This document shows positions 24,925-36,179 of a stretch of 64,000 bases of DNA, piece by piece. Origin of the DNA: Callipepla californica brunnescens (Eukaryota; Chordata; Aves; Galliformes; Odontophoridae); NCBI GenBank assembly GCA_023055505.1, contig JALIRH010000002.1, positions 1,240,001-1,304,000 of the forward strand. The letters run 5' to 3'. Position 1 is the stretch's first letter, and every line of letters starts with the position of its first letter. Made by a program: the position numbers and the translations under genes. The notes beneath the pieces were generated by a model. That model worked only from the letters and a program-made list of their open reading frames with translations, was not told the origin of the DNA and made no database searches.

Positions 24925-26094
24925 CAGGATTCTCCAACCTGTGTCCCATGGGCTACATGCAGCCTCAGACAGTTAACAATGCAACCCCACAAGGTCATAA
25001 AATTTTAACACTGTTATGTGATTATTAGTGATATTTTACATGAATCAATTGCGTGTGCTACACATTTCATCCTCATCAAAGCTGTGAAAAGTCCATGGTA
25101 TTTAATCATTGCCAACTCCGTGAGTTCTTTAGAAGTATGGATGCTGATTATAGAGATATCATTTACTACTCTGAAGTTAGGATGGCTAAGTTTGGCAAAA
25201 TGCTAAAAATGATTTTATAATTTTCAAAGTGAAGTCAAATCGCTTATGGAATCAGAAGGAAAATTTGTGCCAGAAACTGAAGATGAAAAATGGCTCACAA
25301 ATTTAGCATTTTTTGTGCATTTGACTGCTCATTTAAAAGAGCAAAACATGCCTTCAAGGTGAAAATCAGCTTCTCTCTGCTATGTTTCAATCTATAACAT
25401 CTTCCAAAATGAAACACAAATTATGGCAAGCTCAAGTTATGACAAATAATTTTATGCATTTTGATATACTACCTAAATGCAGACCTGTCAACAGCAAAGA
25501 ATATGCAGCCTGGCTTTTCATTTTGATAAAGGTATTTGAGGATATGTTTCAAGACGTCTGAAAAAGTCTTTTTTTGTTTTAATGTTTCCAGACTCTTTTT
25601 CCATCAAAATATATGTATTACCTCTGAATTTTCAAATGGAATGTATAGAGTTGTAATCAGACATTCAACTCAAAGAAAAAGTTGATCATGTCTCTTTACT
25701 AGGCTTTTCTAACATCTATATTACTAGAGAAAAATATCTCACACTTCAGAATCACACCTTATTCTTGTCATTGCTTTCTGTCAGTACGTGCCTTTGCAAA
25801 AACTGTTTCCAAGGATGAAGCACAAGAAGATTATGCTTTGATCAAAAATCTCTGATGAGCATCTTCAGTACTAAGAACTTCAACCACTTCCAACAAAACA
25901 GATACTGATGCATTAGTTTAAAAAAAAAAAAAAAGCTCAAATATCCCACTAGTTCCATGTTTTTGTTGCCCCCCTGTTTTATAATGTTTAAATAAAAAAG
26001 TATTAAGTTTTATGACTTAAATTTTATATGTGGTCCAAGACAAATTGCCTTCGCTCAGTGTGGCCTGGGAAAGCCAAAAGTTTGGACATCTAGG
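24925..26094 (+). mobile_element. Degenerate hAT (Charlie-like) DNA transposon with transposase remnant
   Basis: Ends: the left end CAGGATTCTCCAACCTGTG and the complement of the right end, CCTAGATGTCCAAACTTTT, are imperfect inverted repeats sharing a TCCAA core. The flanks are CCTTGGGC (24,917-24,924) and CCTTATGC (26,095-26,102), an 8-bp duplication with two mismatches, as expected for hAT elements. Inside, the plus strand encodes shredded C-terminal hAT transposase: an EVRW segment near 25,160, a DEKWLTNLAFF segment (25,240-25,362), KLWQAQVMTNNFMHFD (25,382-25,561, 59 codons), LKEKVDHVSLLGF (25,621-25,806), and SKISDEHLQ of the dimerisation region (25,785-25,919). Stops and frameshifts separate these, so the gene is dead. 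At about 1.17 kb the copy lacks the N-terminal zinc finger and most of the catalytic core. Confidence 0.85.
25147..25919 (+). pseudogene. hAT transposase pseudogene, C-terminal third
   Basis: Successive segments align end to end in the order expected of Charlie/SCAND3-type hAT transposases but switch frame at least four times. A +1 shift falls inside the EVRW motif near 25,165, a stop lies at 25,360, a second at 25,559 and another inside the dimerisation region near 25,826. Frame order and spacing show that this is decay of one gene rather than several genes. The zinc-finger N-terminus is absent, probably deleted before or after insertion. Confidence 0.8.
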
Positions 26095-26102
26095 CCTTAT
26101 GC

Positions 26103-27462
26103 AGTGTTAAGTTACACCAACTGTGCTTCATATCTAATGATAGCACTGTAAGCATTCTTCAAGTTACTGCAGGGCTTCAGATACCAGCTTAGAGGGGCTT
26201 CTAGTTTTATCTAACGAGACTCTTGTAATGTTCATACTCACTACCAAAAAATCAAATGTGTAGATTGTTCAGCGCAGGAAACCTACAGGATTAGCTGGTT
26301 CTTCTCCAAGAAAATGGTGTCATTTTGTACTAACTTGAATACAGGTAATTACAACAACAGTACAATCAAGGTTTCCAGTGTAATTAGAAATATCTGTACA
26401 CAGTGTATGGCCTCCATGGTGATGCTTACCACAGTAATTCTAGTGAGATGGTAAGTGACCAGAAAACAAAGAGAGAGCCACTTGATATGCTGTCTTATGC
26501 ATAAACAAGAAGACATTATAAAACATTTACCTCTCCATATATCAGGACAAAAAAACACCCCACATTTAAAATCTGTCTTTCTCCAGAAGACATTAAGAAG
26601 TGGAAAGTAGGATAACAAATAAGCATCCATTTATAAAATAGAAACATATTCGTATAAACAGAAGTGAATCAAATTATAAAATCTTTTCAGCAAAAAGCTT
26701 CAAATTCACCAGACATCACTCACCTCTGATTATAATCATACCCCTTTGTCTTGTCAGCAAAAAGTTATGATCTTTCTACTGAGCTTTTAGACTGCAGGCT
26801 GTCTCACATTGCTAACGAGTGGCAGGCTGTATGCCATTTTGAAAAAAGAGTGTATGAATTAGAATTCTTATTTATTTAACAAAGAAAACAAGGCTGTGTA
26901 TTGTAGCATAGTAATTCTGGTATTTTCTTTCTTTTTTTCTTTTTTTTTTAATTAAACATAACTGCAGCTGACAGCCCTTGGAAATTACTGTGTTTATAAG
27001 GATGAACTCCAAAGACCTGCAACATACACTACTACCCTCAAATACTCAAAAATCACATCTGTTTCCTCCCCACTAATGCATTTTTTTTCACATTATCAAT
27101 GACTTATTAAAAAGATGCTTGTGTCAATTCTATTCTCACAGAGTGTATTACTGATGATTTATCAAACACTTATGTCAGTCGTAAACATCAGGTAATGCTT
27201 ATGCATTTTCCTTGCTCATATAATTATAATTAAGCAGCTTCTCATAAGGACGCTATTTATAATGAAAAGTAGATCTTCAGATCTAAAAGATTGTATCAGT
27301 TAAAGATATCAGTTAAAGATCCTTTTGTGAATGTTTTGTGATTCCATAGCAAATGCAACACCACTCTACCATGAGTAATGCTGGCCTAAATTAAAGAGAA
27401 ACTTTTCTAACAATGCAGGATGACTCTTTCTCATCTACAATACTCAGACAAGCTGAAGTTAC
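26103..27462. other. Intergenic, no gene seen
   Basis: Follows the hAT element. A T-rich run near 26,935 and the candidate element at 27,080-27,290 are the only structures. Confidence 0.5.
27080..27290. promoter_or_regulatory. Candidate conserved non-coding element
   Basis: Repeat-free and AT-rich, with TATAATTATAATTAAGC, CTATTTATAATG (MEF2-like) and ACTGATGATTTATCAAAC (MEIS/HOX-like). It lies between the hAT element and a CR1 tail. Confidence 0.25.
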
Positions 27463-27545
27463 AATCATGGAATTGTTAAGGTTGGAGAAGGCTTCTAAGA
27501 TCATCAAGCATCCCTACCATGTCCACTAGAACATATCCCATGTTG
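27463..27545 (-). mobile_element. CR1 3' tail only
   Basis: It begins ACAATCATGGAATTGTTAAG, then GTTGGAGAAGGCTTCTAAGA and TCATCAAG. Very short. Confidence 0.65.
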
Positions 27546-27739
27546 TTTGTGTTATCATGACAGGAGAAGAGGAAGACACGTTCAGGTCTCTAGCTGCATC
27601 TGGTCATTTTTTTTCCTCGAGGTATTTTGTTAGTCCTTGAAAACATGACACATCTCCTGGAAATGTCTTGGTGCATTTTGTTGTGGGAAAAATCCATTCT
27701 GCTTCTCTATCTAAACACTGAAATAACTGAATTAGGAAT

Positions 27740-27838
27740 ATGGTTTAGTGGACCACGTGATGGTAAGTTCATGGCTGGACTAGGTGATATTACTGATCAT
27801 TTCCAAAATCAATGGTTCTGTGACTCTATTCTATGAAT
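27740..27838 (+). mobile_element. CR1 3' end
   Basis: ATATGGTTTAGTGGACCACG, GGCTGGACTAGGTGATATTA, then GGTTCTGTGACTCTATTCTA. Confidence 0.8.
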
Positions 27839-28861
27839 GACTGTTTTATTGCTGTAGAATGCCTTCTGGAGATGGATCCAAACTTAAGTTCTTATCCAAC
27901 CAGAGCCTCCTCTGGCACAGCTTAACTCTCGTCCTGAGAAGTAATGTCAATTATCATCTTGTCAATTATCATTTCGTTTATAGCTTAAAAACTGTAGAGT
28001 TATTTCCTTTCCAAATGGTGAGTCTTAATTAACCTCACTTACTTGCAGCAGTGTGTTAATCCTGAGGGCTCTTGCACCCTGCTGTAATACATACTTAAAC
28101 AACTAGGAAGAAAACTGCTGTGAATTGTAGCAATGCAGCTAAATAACTGTTAAGAGCACATGTAGTTACAAATGCAAAATGCCTCAGATTCCGACTGGGG
28201 GTTCCATCAGTGGAACTGGGACCCTAGAATGCTGTCTCTGATTTTGACTGCCCAGCAGTAGATTTCTGCTGACTCCTTAAGGCGAGGCTTCTTTACAAGA
28301 GAAGCTGTTGTGAGAACTTTCTTCTATAATGAGACCTACAGGGAGAGGGGATTTTTGCTTTTTTTTTTCTGCTGTTGAAACACAGGCTGCCCATAATCAC
28401 TAACCACCAAATCAAGTGACATCTGTGTTGAAGTCAGCAGAAAACAAACAAACAAACAGAAACCCCACAGTTTAATGCCCTCTGTCCACTGCTTTTATGT
28501 TTCACTTCTAACAGGATTAGCAAAGTTCCCTCCTGTCACCAGGACAGAAGGGGAGGAAAATCCAGAAATTGGCTGTTCAGACTGTCACTTTGGTTTGCCA
28601 GGTACAGAGCAAACATATTGAGACAGAAATGCAGAAGCATGTGGACACCTGAAGGGCCGACTCTGCATTTTCCAAAGTCTTGCACTGAAATATGTTTCTC
28701 TGCCAGGCTGTTGCTTCTCTTGCCATTCTGAAGCACAGCTTAAGAGCACTGGATTGTAAGGAACCACTTGAGACATAACTTCCAAGCTCCTAGGGCATTC
28801 AGCACCATGTCTCAAAAGCCCATTTCTCTAAACTGATTATGTTTTGCCTTTCAAATATTTC

Positions 28862-29060
28862 TTCTCAGAAACAGCAATAATGCATTGGAAAAGACTGCCC
28901 AGGGAGCTGGTGGAGTCACTGTCCCTGAAGGTGTTCAAGTACTGTGGAGATGTGACACTCGGGGACATATTTTTTTGGCCACTATGGGGATGGGTTGATG
29001 ACTGGACTTAGTGATGATAATCTTAGCAGTTTTTTCAAAATATTATAATTCTATGGTATT
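28862..29060 (+). mobile_element. CR1 LINE 3' end
   Basis: GACTGCCCAGGGAGCTGGTG, GGTGTTCAAGTACTGTGGAG and GGATGGGTTGATGACTGGAC, ending in ATTATAATTCTATGG. Confidence 0.88.
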
Positions 29061-29394
29061 ATTATTATCTTTTTCTGCTGAGCAACTGCTCCAGAATTTT
29101 TCTTCTCTGATAGCCAAGAATCACCCTTTAATTTTGGGCTAAAATTTATTTCTCAGCTGGGCAGCCCTGTTATTTCTTCTGCCAGTACTGATTTTTCAAT
29201 TAAGTAGCTCTTCTCCCTCTTTGTTTAATGTTCTTGGTGTTCCTATAGATGATAACCAGGCACCTCATTTTAGTGACTAAAGCAAATATAGCTCTTTTTT
29301 TCTTCTCCAAAAATTGACCTCTCCATGTTCTAGAAGTTTTTGAAGCTCATTTTGAATCTTCTCAAGATTACATTACTTGTTCTTAGGCTTGGGT

Positions 29395-29462
29395 TATCAA
29401 GAGTTGGACTTGATGATCCTTATGGATCCCTTCTCATTCAGATTATTCTACGATTCTATTAC
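29395..29462 (+). mobile_element. CR1 3' tail only
   Basis: GGACTTGATGATCCTTATGG, ATCCCTTCTCATTCAG and TTATTCTACGATTCTAT. Confidence 0.8.
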
Positions 29463-29821
29463 ATGAACACAGAGAACTTCTTGTATGTATTCATCAGGAT
29501 GATATATCACCATTCTGAAAATTATTTCTGCTGAATAAATCCCCACCCAATACACTCTCGACCCTCTCTGGCCAATGTGTCTGGGATCCTGGGTGCAGTT
29601 TACAATTTGTCACTGTATGGCCTTGCTACAAAAAACCAATTGGCAGGACTAGATTACATCCGTTTTGGCAACAGTAATTAAGAATAAACACATCAACTTT
29701 GGGGAAGTGGCTCAGCTCTAGCTTTTAACCATCTAATCAAAGACAAAAACCACCTTGGCTAATATTCATAAAAGCCTGGCCACAGCTAGAGAAGGGACCA
29801 GATGAACAAAGTGATTTAAAT

Positions 29822-30035
29822 ATCATAGAATCATAAAATGGCCTGGGTTGAAAAGGACTTCAAAGATCATCTAGTTTCAAATCCATTACTGTGGGCAGGG
29901 TCGCCAACCACTACACCAGGCAGCCCAGAGCCACATCCAACATTGCCTTGAATGCCTCCAGGGTTGGAGCATTCAAAACCTCTCTAGGCAACCTGTTCCA
30001 GTGTGTCACCACAGCCTGAGGGAAAAAAATATCTA
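29822..30035 (-). mobile_element. CR1 LINE 3' end
   Basis: The tail ATCATAGAATCATAAAATGG is followed by GCCTGGGTTGAAAAGGACTT and CAGCCCAGAGCCACATCCAA. On the minus strand it reads VVTHWNRLPREVLNAPTLEA, the CR1 ORF2 end. Confidence 0.92.
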
Positions 30036-32431
30036 CAGAAATCAATGGGATTTTGCCACCTGAATGATACTGGGACTCTGAATGTAGATAATGAAGAGTT
30101 TCGCTCAAAACGATTCTTAGAAAAATATTTCTCCACGTTTTGGAAGGTCTTTCAAAAGTCTGCCAAGCTGGACACTGTTTCAAAAAAGACAGTTTATTTC
30201 ATTAGCCCTTATTTGGAAACGTTAGTCCTTTCTGAGATGGAAATGCTAATACTGTTCATTAAGTATCTTTTAACTGAAGTGAGAGTAGATGTTTAAATGA
30301 GTTTGAATTGGTATTTGAAAGCATATATCATTTTGATATAAAAAAATAACAGCTGTGTAAAAAGTCCACAAATTCCATGAAGAGCTCAATAATTTTGAGA
30401 CTCCATGGAATTTGGAGTTGAGATTTATAAAAAAAAACAAAAACAACATTAGAACTGTTGCATTACAATGCAGGATATTTTATGGCACTGGCTCAGTCTT
30501 TTTCATAGTTAATGAGCAATAATCAACGCCGCCATTTTCATTGTTGAGGTTATCCCTGCTTCCTCTCTACTTGACATCCACAGACAGTCCCCTCCACGCT
30601 TTATTGTTTTATATATTTACCCAAAAATTAGGCTCCATCTGCAGCCTGAGAGGCTGCAAAAGGCAAACAATACCCCCCAGATTGAAAGCAATAATAGGTT
30701 GTTCTCCATGCAAATTGGACAAAGCAAATGTTGAGTAATTGGCTAAAAATGAGACTCTGATGATCTCTGTTCCAAACTGTCATTTAAGACAAACAAGCGT
30801 ACTTGCATGTGCAGAATACTGCCAGTGTACAGCTGGAGGAGTCTTAATAGTTGGGCTATATCGTGTATTGATTGGGGCTAAACTCCACCAGGCAGATAGG
30901 GGGTGGCTGGAATGCTGGTTATCAAATTAGATTCGTTCTGTACTTGTATGGTAATCATGGAATAACAGATTGACATGATCCCCAAGGAATATGAAAGCTT
31001 TTGTATTTATAAGTCCATTCTATAGACAAGTGATGGTTGTTTGTTGAGTCAGACTAAGGGTGCATCTAGCAATGTAACTTATGTCTGATGACACAAAGCA
31101 AATACTGGGCAATGTTTTACGTGAAATTTTGCTATATATTTCCTATTAGAGATTGGGTTAGGGACTAGTTTTACCTCTGAAGGACGCAACACCAGCCAGA
31201 CTGATCAAAGTAATATGCTGAGGTCAAGTTAGTAAATATATTGATCGATAAAGTTCACATTTCTTGTCTTTCTTAATGCGTTCACATTTTTTTATTAGGT
31301 TGTAGTTTCAGAGGGCACACAGTGTGATGTAACATCTGTCCATACATAGTCTTATTTCCAGTTCCCTATCTGATGTTCGATCACAGAGATGCAAAGAGAT
31401 CTCATTGACAAGCACTTTGTAGAGCCGGAGGTGTTGCTGCCCAGAAACAGAGGGAAAACCACAGATGGAGACCTTAGAGGTCAGACTTCAGCATAGATGT
31501 TCTCATCTGAAGAAACTCTAGGTGAGAAAACAGCAGAGTTTGAAGTCCCTGTCTATAGAAACATTCATCTTCCATTGCATCTCAAACCTTTCCAGTTGCA
31601 CCCAATGAAGGCAGCCATGAAAAGCAAGACATATGAGGGCAAAGCCTAATGACAGGCAAATGGATACAACACGAAAACAAAGTCCACTCAGGAATACATA
31701 TCCTGACAGTTATTTTTAGGAGATGGTACTATAAGCATGGCAGGACATTTATCATGCCACGGGCAGGCAGACTGACCCCAATCTTAATTGGATCTAGTCT
31801 GACTAACCCTCTGGCAGCTCAGTTGAAACAATAGTATAATGACTTGGGAACACGCTCTGAATGTACTGCTTTGTTATCAGCAGGCAGCTGTTCAGCTGTG
31901 ATTCGCAAATCCTCATCAGATGAGGGGGAGCTGCAGCAGGGATTGGTTTGGTGAGTTCAGTTATAAACCTGCTCAAGGCCAGGGACTGTGTGAGTTGCCA
32001 TCTCAGAATGCCAGCACTGCAGATAGTGTGAGTTAGATGTAAAATGAAAGCTGTCTTTCAAAGGTTCATACTTATGATGGCTTTCTCTCCTTCATTCTGT
32101 TAGAAAAACTATTTAAACAGAATTAAAGACATCAGTTATTGCATTCTTCTGTTGTTAGTGACTCGTGTTTTAAATATTTAAGTCTGCATGATTTAATCCA
32201 AAGAAATAAAATGCTATGGTTTTATGTAGCATGACCAGAGCTAAAATATCCAGGGAATCTGCATGTCTAGGGGAGCTAAGAGATTTTTCTTAGCTCCTGT
32301 GTTGTAAACAAGAGGGTGTTTCGAATTAAGAGTGAAGTTTAAAGCAGCAATAAAGAGACAGTTCAGTGTCTATTTCTCAAAGTCGTGTAGTGAAAAAGAT
32401 CTCAGCACATAGTGCATGAAGATCATAGTGT
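30036..32431. other. Intergenic, repeat-poor, no gene seen
   Basis: 2.4 kb with no CR1. It includes the POU/SOX block (30,470-30,960) and a second motif-rich stretch at about 31,700-31,960 with paired CAGCTG E-boxes (about 31,887 and 31,895). Confidence 0.5.
30470..30960. promoter_or_regulatory. Candidate regulatory element with POU and SOX motifs
   Basis: A repeat-free stretch with higher complexity than its flanks. It contains a perfect octamer ATGCAAAT near 30,707 followed within 5 bp by a SOX-like ACAAAG, CATTGTT near 30,538, and AACAATA near 30,667. Such clusters are common in deeply conserved enhancers, but I cannot see conservation from one sequence. Confidence 0.3.
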
Positions 32432-32655
32432 CTCAGAATCACTAAGGTTGGAAAAAAAACACTAAGATCAAGTCCAACCCCAACCTGTAACCACCATGCA
32501 CAATAACTCATGTCCTCAAGTGCCTAATTTCCACATTTCAATACCTCCAAGGATGACAACTCCACAGTCTCCCTGAGCAGACTGTGCCACTGCCTCAGCA
32601 CTCTTTCTGAGGAGAATTTTTGTCCTAATAACCCACCCAAAAGTTGCATTGTACA
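32432..32655 (-). mobile_element. CR1 LINE 3' end
   Basis: CTCAGAATCACTAAGGTTGG, ATCAAGTCCAACCCCAACCT and CCACTGCCTCAGCACTCTTT. Moderately diverged. Confidence 0.85.
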
Positions 32656-33041
32656 GAAAGATGAAAACAGTGTATGTACACCAACAGTAAGAAAAATTGC
32701 CTGGCAGACTTTTTGGTCCTACATTCTGCTTGTAGATAGATTTTTTTATTCATGTTCTTTCCTTACCTGTCTGCCAGCTTACCCTTATCCACCCCTTCTC
32801 TCAGTTCGGTTTATTGACAGCAGTGATCTTTTGTAGCAACACAATGATGTTGTTGCAGCATGCAAAGTCAGAAGCAGAGTTCCAAGTAAACATAGAAAGA
32901 GATTCTTGAAATACAGCCATGTTGATTTTGTATAATGCATGCAGTAAGAAGATAATAATAATTTGGAGAACTAAACAAGTGATTAAGCAGATAGATGAAA
33001 TGAAGCATGTATATGCATGTGTATAAAGGAGTATACATATA

Positions 33042-33102
33042 TAGAATAACAGAATATCCCAAGGTGGAAGGGACCCATAATTTGGTCCATTCAAGCAAAC
33101 AT
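33042..33102 (-). mobile_element. CR1 3' tail only
   Basis: ATAGAATAACAGAATATCCC followed by AAGGTGGAAGGGACCCATAA. This is the ...ATCCCAAGC-type CR1 tail also present at 56,752 and 60,020. Confidence 0.8.
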
Positions 33103-33306
33103 TCTCTGAAATAAGTATGGCATACAGGGAAAAAATTAAAGGTTAGAAGCAATGTGGTGGACCTTCAGCTTTCCCTGGTGACTCTAGTGACATTCTATCT
33201 GTTCGGTAAATTTTGTTAAGTGATTTCCTCATGGAAAGTAGACTTTAAGAGTGTAAAGTGCATCTCCAGCAATAGGTGCTAAACTACATCAGATGATGAA
33301 AGTGTA

Positions 33307-33445
33307 GAGTCATAGAATGAATCATAGAAAGGTCTGGGTTGAAAAGTTCATCTAGTTTCAACCCCCATGCCATGGACAGGGTTGCCAGCCACTAGACCAG
33401 GCTGCCCAGAGTCACATCCAGGCTCAGAGCCACATCCAAAATAAG
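33307..33445 (-). mobile_element. CR1 3' end with internal duplication
   Basis: The tail GAGTCATAGAATGAATCATA is followed by GGTCTGGGTTGAAAAGTTCA and CAGGCTGCCCAGAGTCACAT. A short segment (AGAG[T/C]CACATCCA) occurs twice, at about 33,409 and 33,427. An A-rich stretch (33,458-33,500) abuts it. Confidence 0.85.
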
Positions 33446-33455
33446 AAGAGTTTAT

Positions 33456-33501
33456 TAAAAAAAAAAAACAAAACAAAAAAAAAACAAATAAAACATGTCA
33501 C
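33456..33501. repeat. A-rich simple repeat
   Basis: A runs interrupted by single C, (AAAAC)n-like, directly following CR1 sequence. Confidence 0.8.
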
Positions 33502-35654
33502 ATTAACAAATTCCCCAGACAAGCTCCAGAATGTTGAGCCTAGACAGGAGATACAGGGATAAAGGCAGCAAATTCCTAGGCTTTCAAGTTCAGAAATCAT
33601 ATTTTCAGTTTCTGTTCCTGGGTAGTCCTCCTAATTCTAATATCTGCATTCCAAAAATAAGTTATACAGTTCATATTATAGCAATGTCTGCACTGTTATC
33701 CATTGATTTAACATGCAAAAAGAAAGAGAATGAAACCAGTGACATAATTACCCTTTTTATCATCATACTTGATACAAATAATCAAATAAATGAAGTGCAT
33801 GTATTTGACTCATTATATTATTTAGTTAGCAACTGTGAATCCTATGACATTTATTTTCTTTTAAGATAGTAGAAATAAGGAAACACAGAGAATATCCTGT
33901 TTCAAAATTCTGGCTAGTGCAAGGTCTTCAGTTAAAGGATATACCTATCAACTTTTAGAGTATCTAGAGAATGACGTTTTGGTTATATCTGATGTGTGCC
34001 AGCACCACAAAGTACAAAGAAGTAATCATGGAGAACAATAACTATATGCATCTCAAGACAGACTGCCATTTCCCAGTAGTGGAGGGAAGAGAAAAAGCTA
34101 ACATATCCTAGAAAGGTCCCTTTTCCCCTCTAAGAGTTACTGAGTGAAGCGAGTCTGGAAATTAAAAAAAATCTTCCTGAAGGTCTCAGACATTTTCCTG
34201 GCCCAGGATTCTGCCTAAAACGTTGTATCTTACCACCAGAAACTACGTTAGGCTTGGGGGAAATCATGGAGATATCAGACAAACACTTCTTGGCTGTAGT
34301 ATGCTGCCTTCTGAATAGCCTGATGGAAATACTTGAGTAGGAGTGTGGCCATGGAGAAAAATCTATCTTGCAGGCAATCAGATAACAGGGAAAACATCAG
34401 TATAAAGTTATTGGTCATGCTTGATTAAAATGTGAAATAAGTAACAGTGGGGCACATCATCAGATAAGAGGCCAAAGAATAACAGAAAAACAGTGTCACT
34501 TCACATGCTGAGAAAACAAGCTGAACCCAACCTCTTGGTGTGTTTAAATCATTGTGTTTTCATGCAGTGGCAAGGATTAACTATTCCCTTGGAAATCTTT
34601 AGTATAGTAACCACACAATCCCTCCACCTCCTCATATTAAAGATACTTTCCACAGCCAAGGGTCAAAAGTTTAGTGAAATTAACTTGTCAGAACATTGGT
34701 CTTTTATTTATAGGAGAAGCTCCTGTGCTTAAGTTCCACTGCTGGAGTACATTCACATCTAACAGGGCTGTAACCCTCTTTTCCATTGTTTCCCTGTCAA
34801 CAAGGGTGGAAAGAAAACTCAGCGTGGGTGAGAAGAGCCCCTATCCTGGATCTTGCAGTGTTATGGCCATAAATAAAGCTTGTTCTCAAGGCTGGAATTA
34901 TCTATCATCCACATTATAAATTCTGCAGCCTATGGTATGGGCACAAAACATACTGGGATCATGCAGTCCATTCCAGCAACTCAGATTCATTCAGAACTGA
35001 GCAGACTCAGAAGCAGAAGGAATATTCCAGTGATTCCAAAGACTTTAACAAATTAATTCAGTATCTACAGAACTGAACTCTTATAGGTACTGTGATGACC
35101 AACTCTGGCACATCATCGATCAACATCTGCCCCGCATATGAAGCTGGAGAAGGATTTCTTAAGAAAAAAATTATCCAGAAAGCATATTTATATTTCAAAA
35201 ATATCACAACAATGTCACTCCTTTTGATTGGTCTTCCAATAGATCCTACACATTTTGAGGCATCAGAAATTCTGCAGCAAAGGAGAAGCATTACTATACT
35301 TTCCTCTGTATTTCCTCATTTCATGACAAATAAGTCTAGATCTGGGGTGAACTTTTGCAGTGTTTCTTTCACCTGGCCTGCTTGTTTCTTCATGTAAACT
35401 ATCACGTGCAAAACAGGAACCACATTTAAAACTAATGAACAAAATGCACAAGGTCTGTCTGAATCAGAATAAGAGAGAGAAAATGAATCATTTAAGATGC
35501 TCTAGTTACTGTGAGATTTTTTGGGGGCTGGCAAATATATCTGCAGATAGAATATCTTTCATCAGGAATGATAGGAATAGTCTAACTTTATGAATATCAG
35601 CTTACTGAGACAGGCTTATTGGAGCAGAAGTTTTCCTAACAAGAGGATAAAAAA
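33502..35654. other. Intergenic, no gene seen
   Basis: A plus-strand frame of 112 codons at 33,531 and one of 101 codons at 35,092 have no recognisable domain or splice context. Confidence 0.5.
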
Positions 35655-36132
35655 GCTTGAACTGTTCACCCAGAAGAAGCTCAGAGGGACCTCATCCATG
35701 TCTATAAATACCAGAAGGGGGTATGGAGCACAAGTCTTACGAGGAGCAGCTGAGGGAGCTGGGATTGTTTAATCTGGAGAAAAGGAGGCTCAGAGGAGAC
35801 CTCATCAACCTCTACCACTTCCTGAAGGGAGGCTGTGGTGAGGAGGGAGTCGGCCTCTTCTCCCAGATAACTAATGACAGGACGAGAGGGAATGGCCACA
35901 AGCTGCACCAGGGAAGATTTAGATTAGATTTGAGGGAAAATTCTTTTCTCTGAGAGAGTGGTCAGGCACTGGAATGGCCTGCCTAGGGAGGTGGTTGAGG
36001 AACCATCCCTAGTTGCCTTTAGATGAGGTGCTAAAGGATTTGATTTAGTAGCTTAGTGGGTAGGGATGGTGGTGGAAAACTGGTTAGACTAGATGATCTT
36101 GTAGGTCCTTTCTAACCTAATGTATCTATGAA
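35655..36132 (+). mobile_element. CR1 LINE, chimeric or tandem 5' part plus full 3' end
   Basis: The same CR1 block occurs twice in a row. The first copy (35,655-35,720: CTTGAACTGTTCACCCAG ... ACCTCATCCATGTCTATA) is followed by a second (from 35,723) coding [20 protein letters not shown] and ending [19 protein letters not shown]. The second copy runs to a complete 3' UTR and ends TGTATCTATGAATCC. A frameshift at about 35,950 breaks the frame. Confidence 0.9.
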
Positions 36133-36179
36133 TCCAAAAAGGAAGAATGAAAGGACAGAACAGGCATTTTTCAGTAGTG

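Noticed and set aside
33531..33869. Plus-strand frame of 112 codons.
   Set aside because: No start context, domain or splice site. The A-rich tract on its left is not a retrocopy tail in the right orientation.
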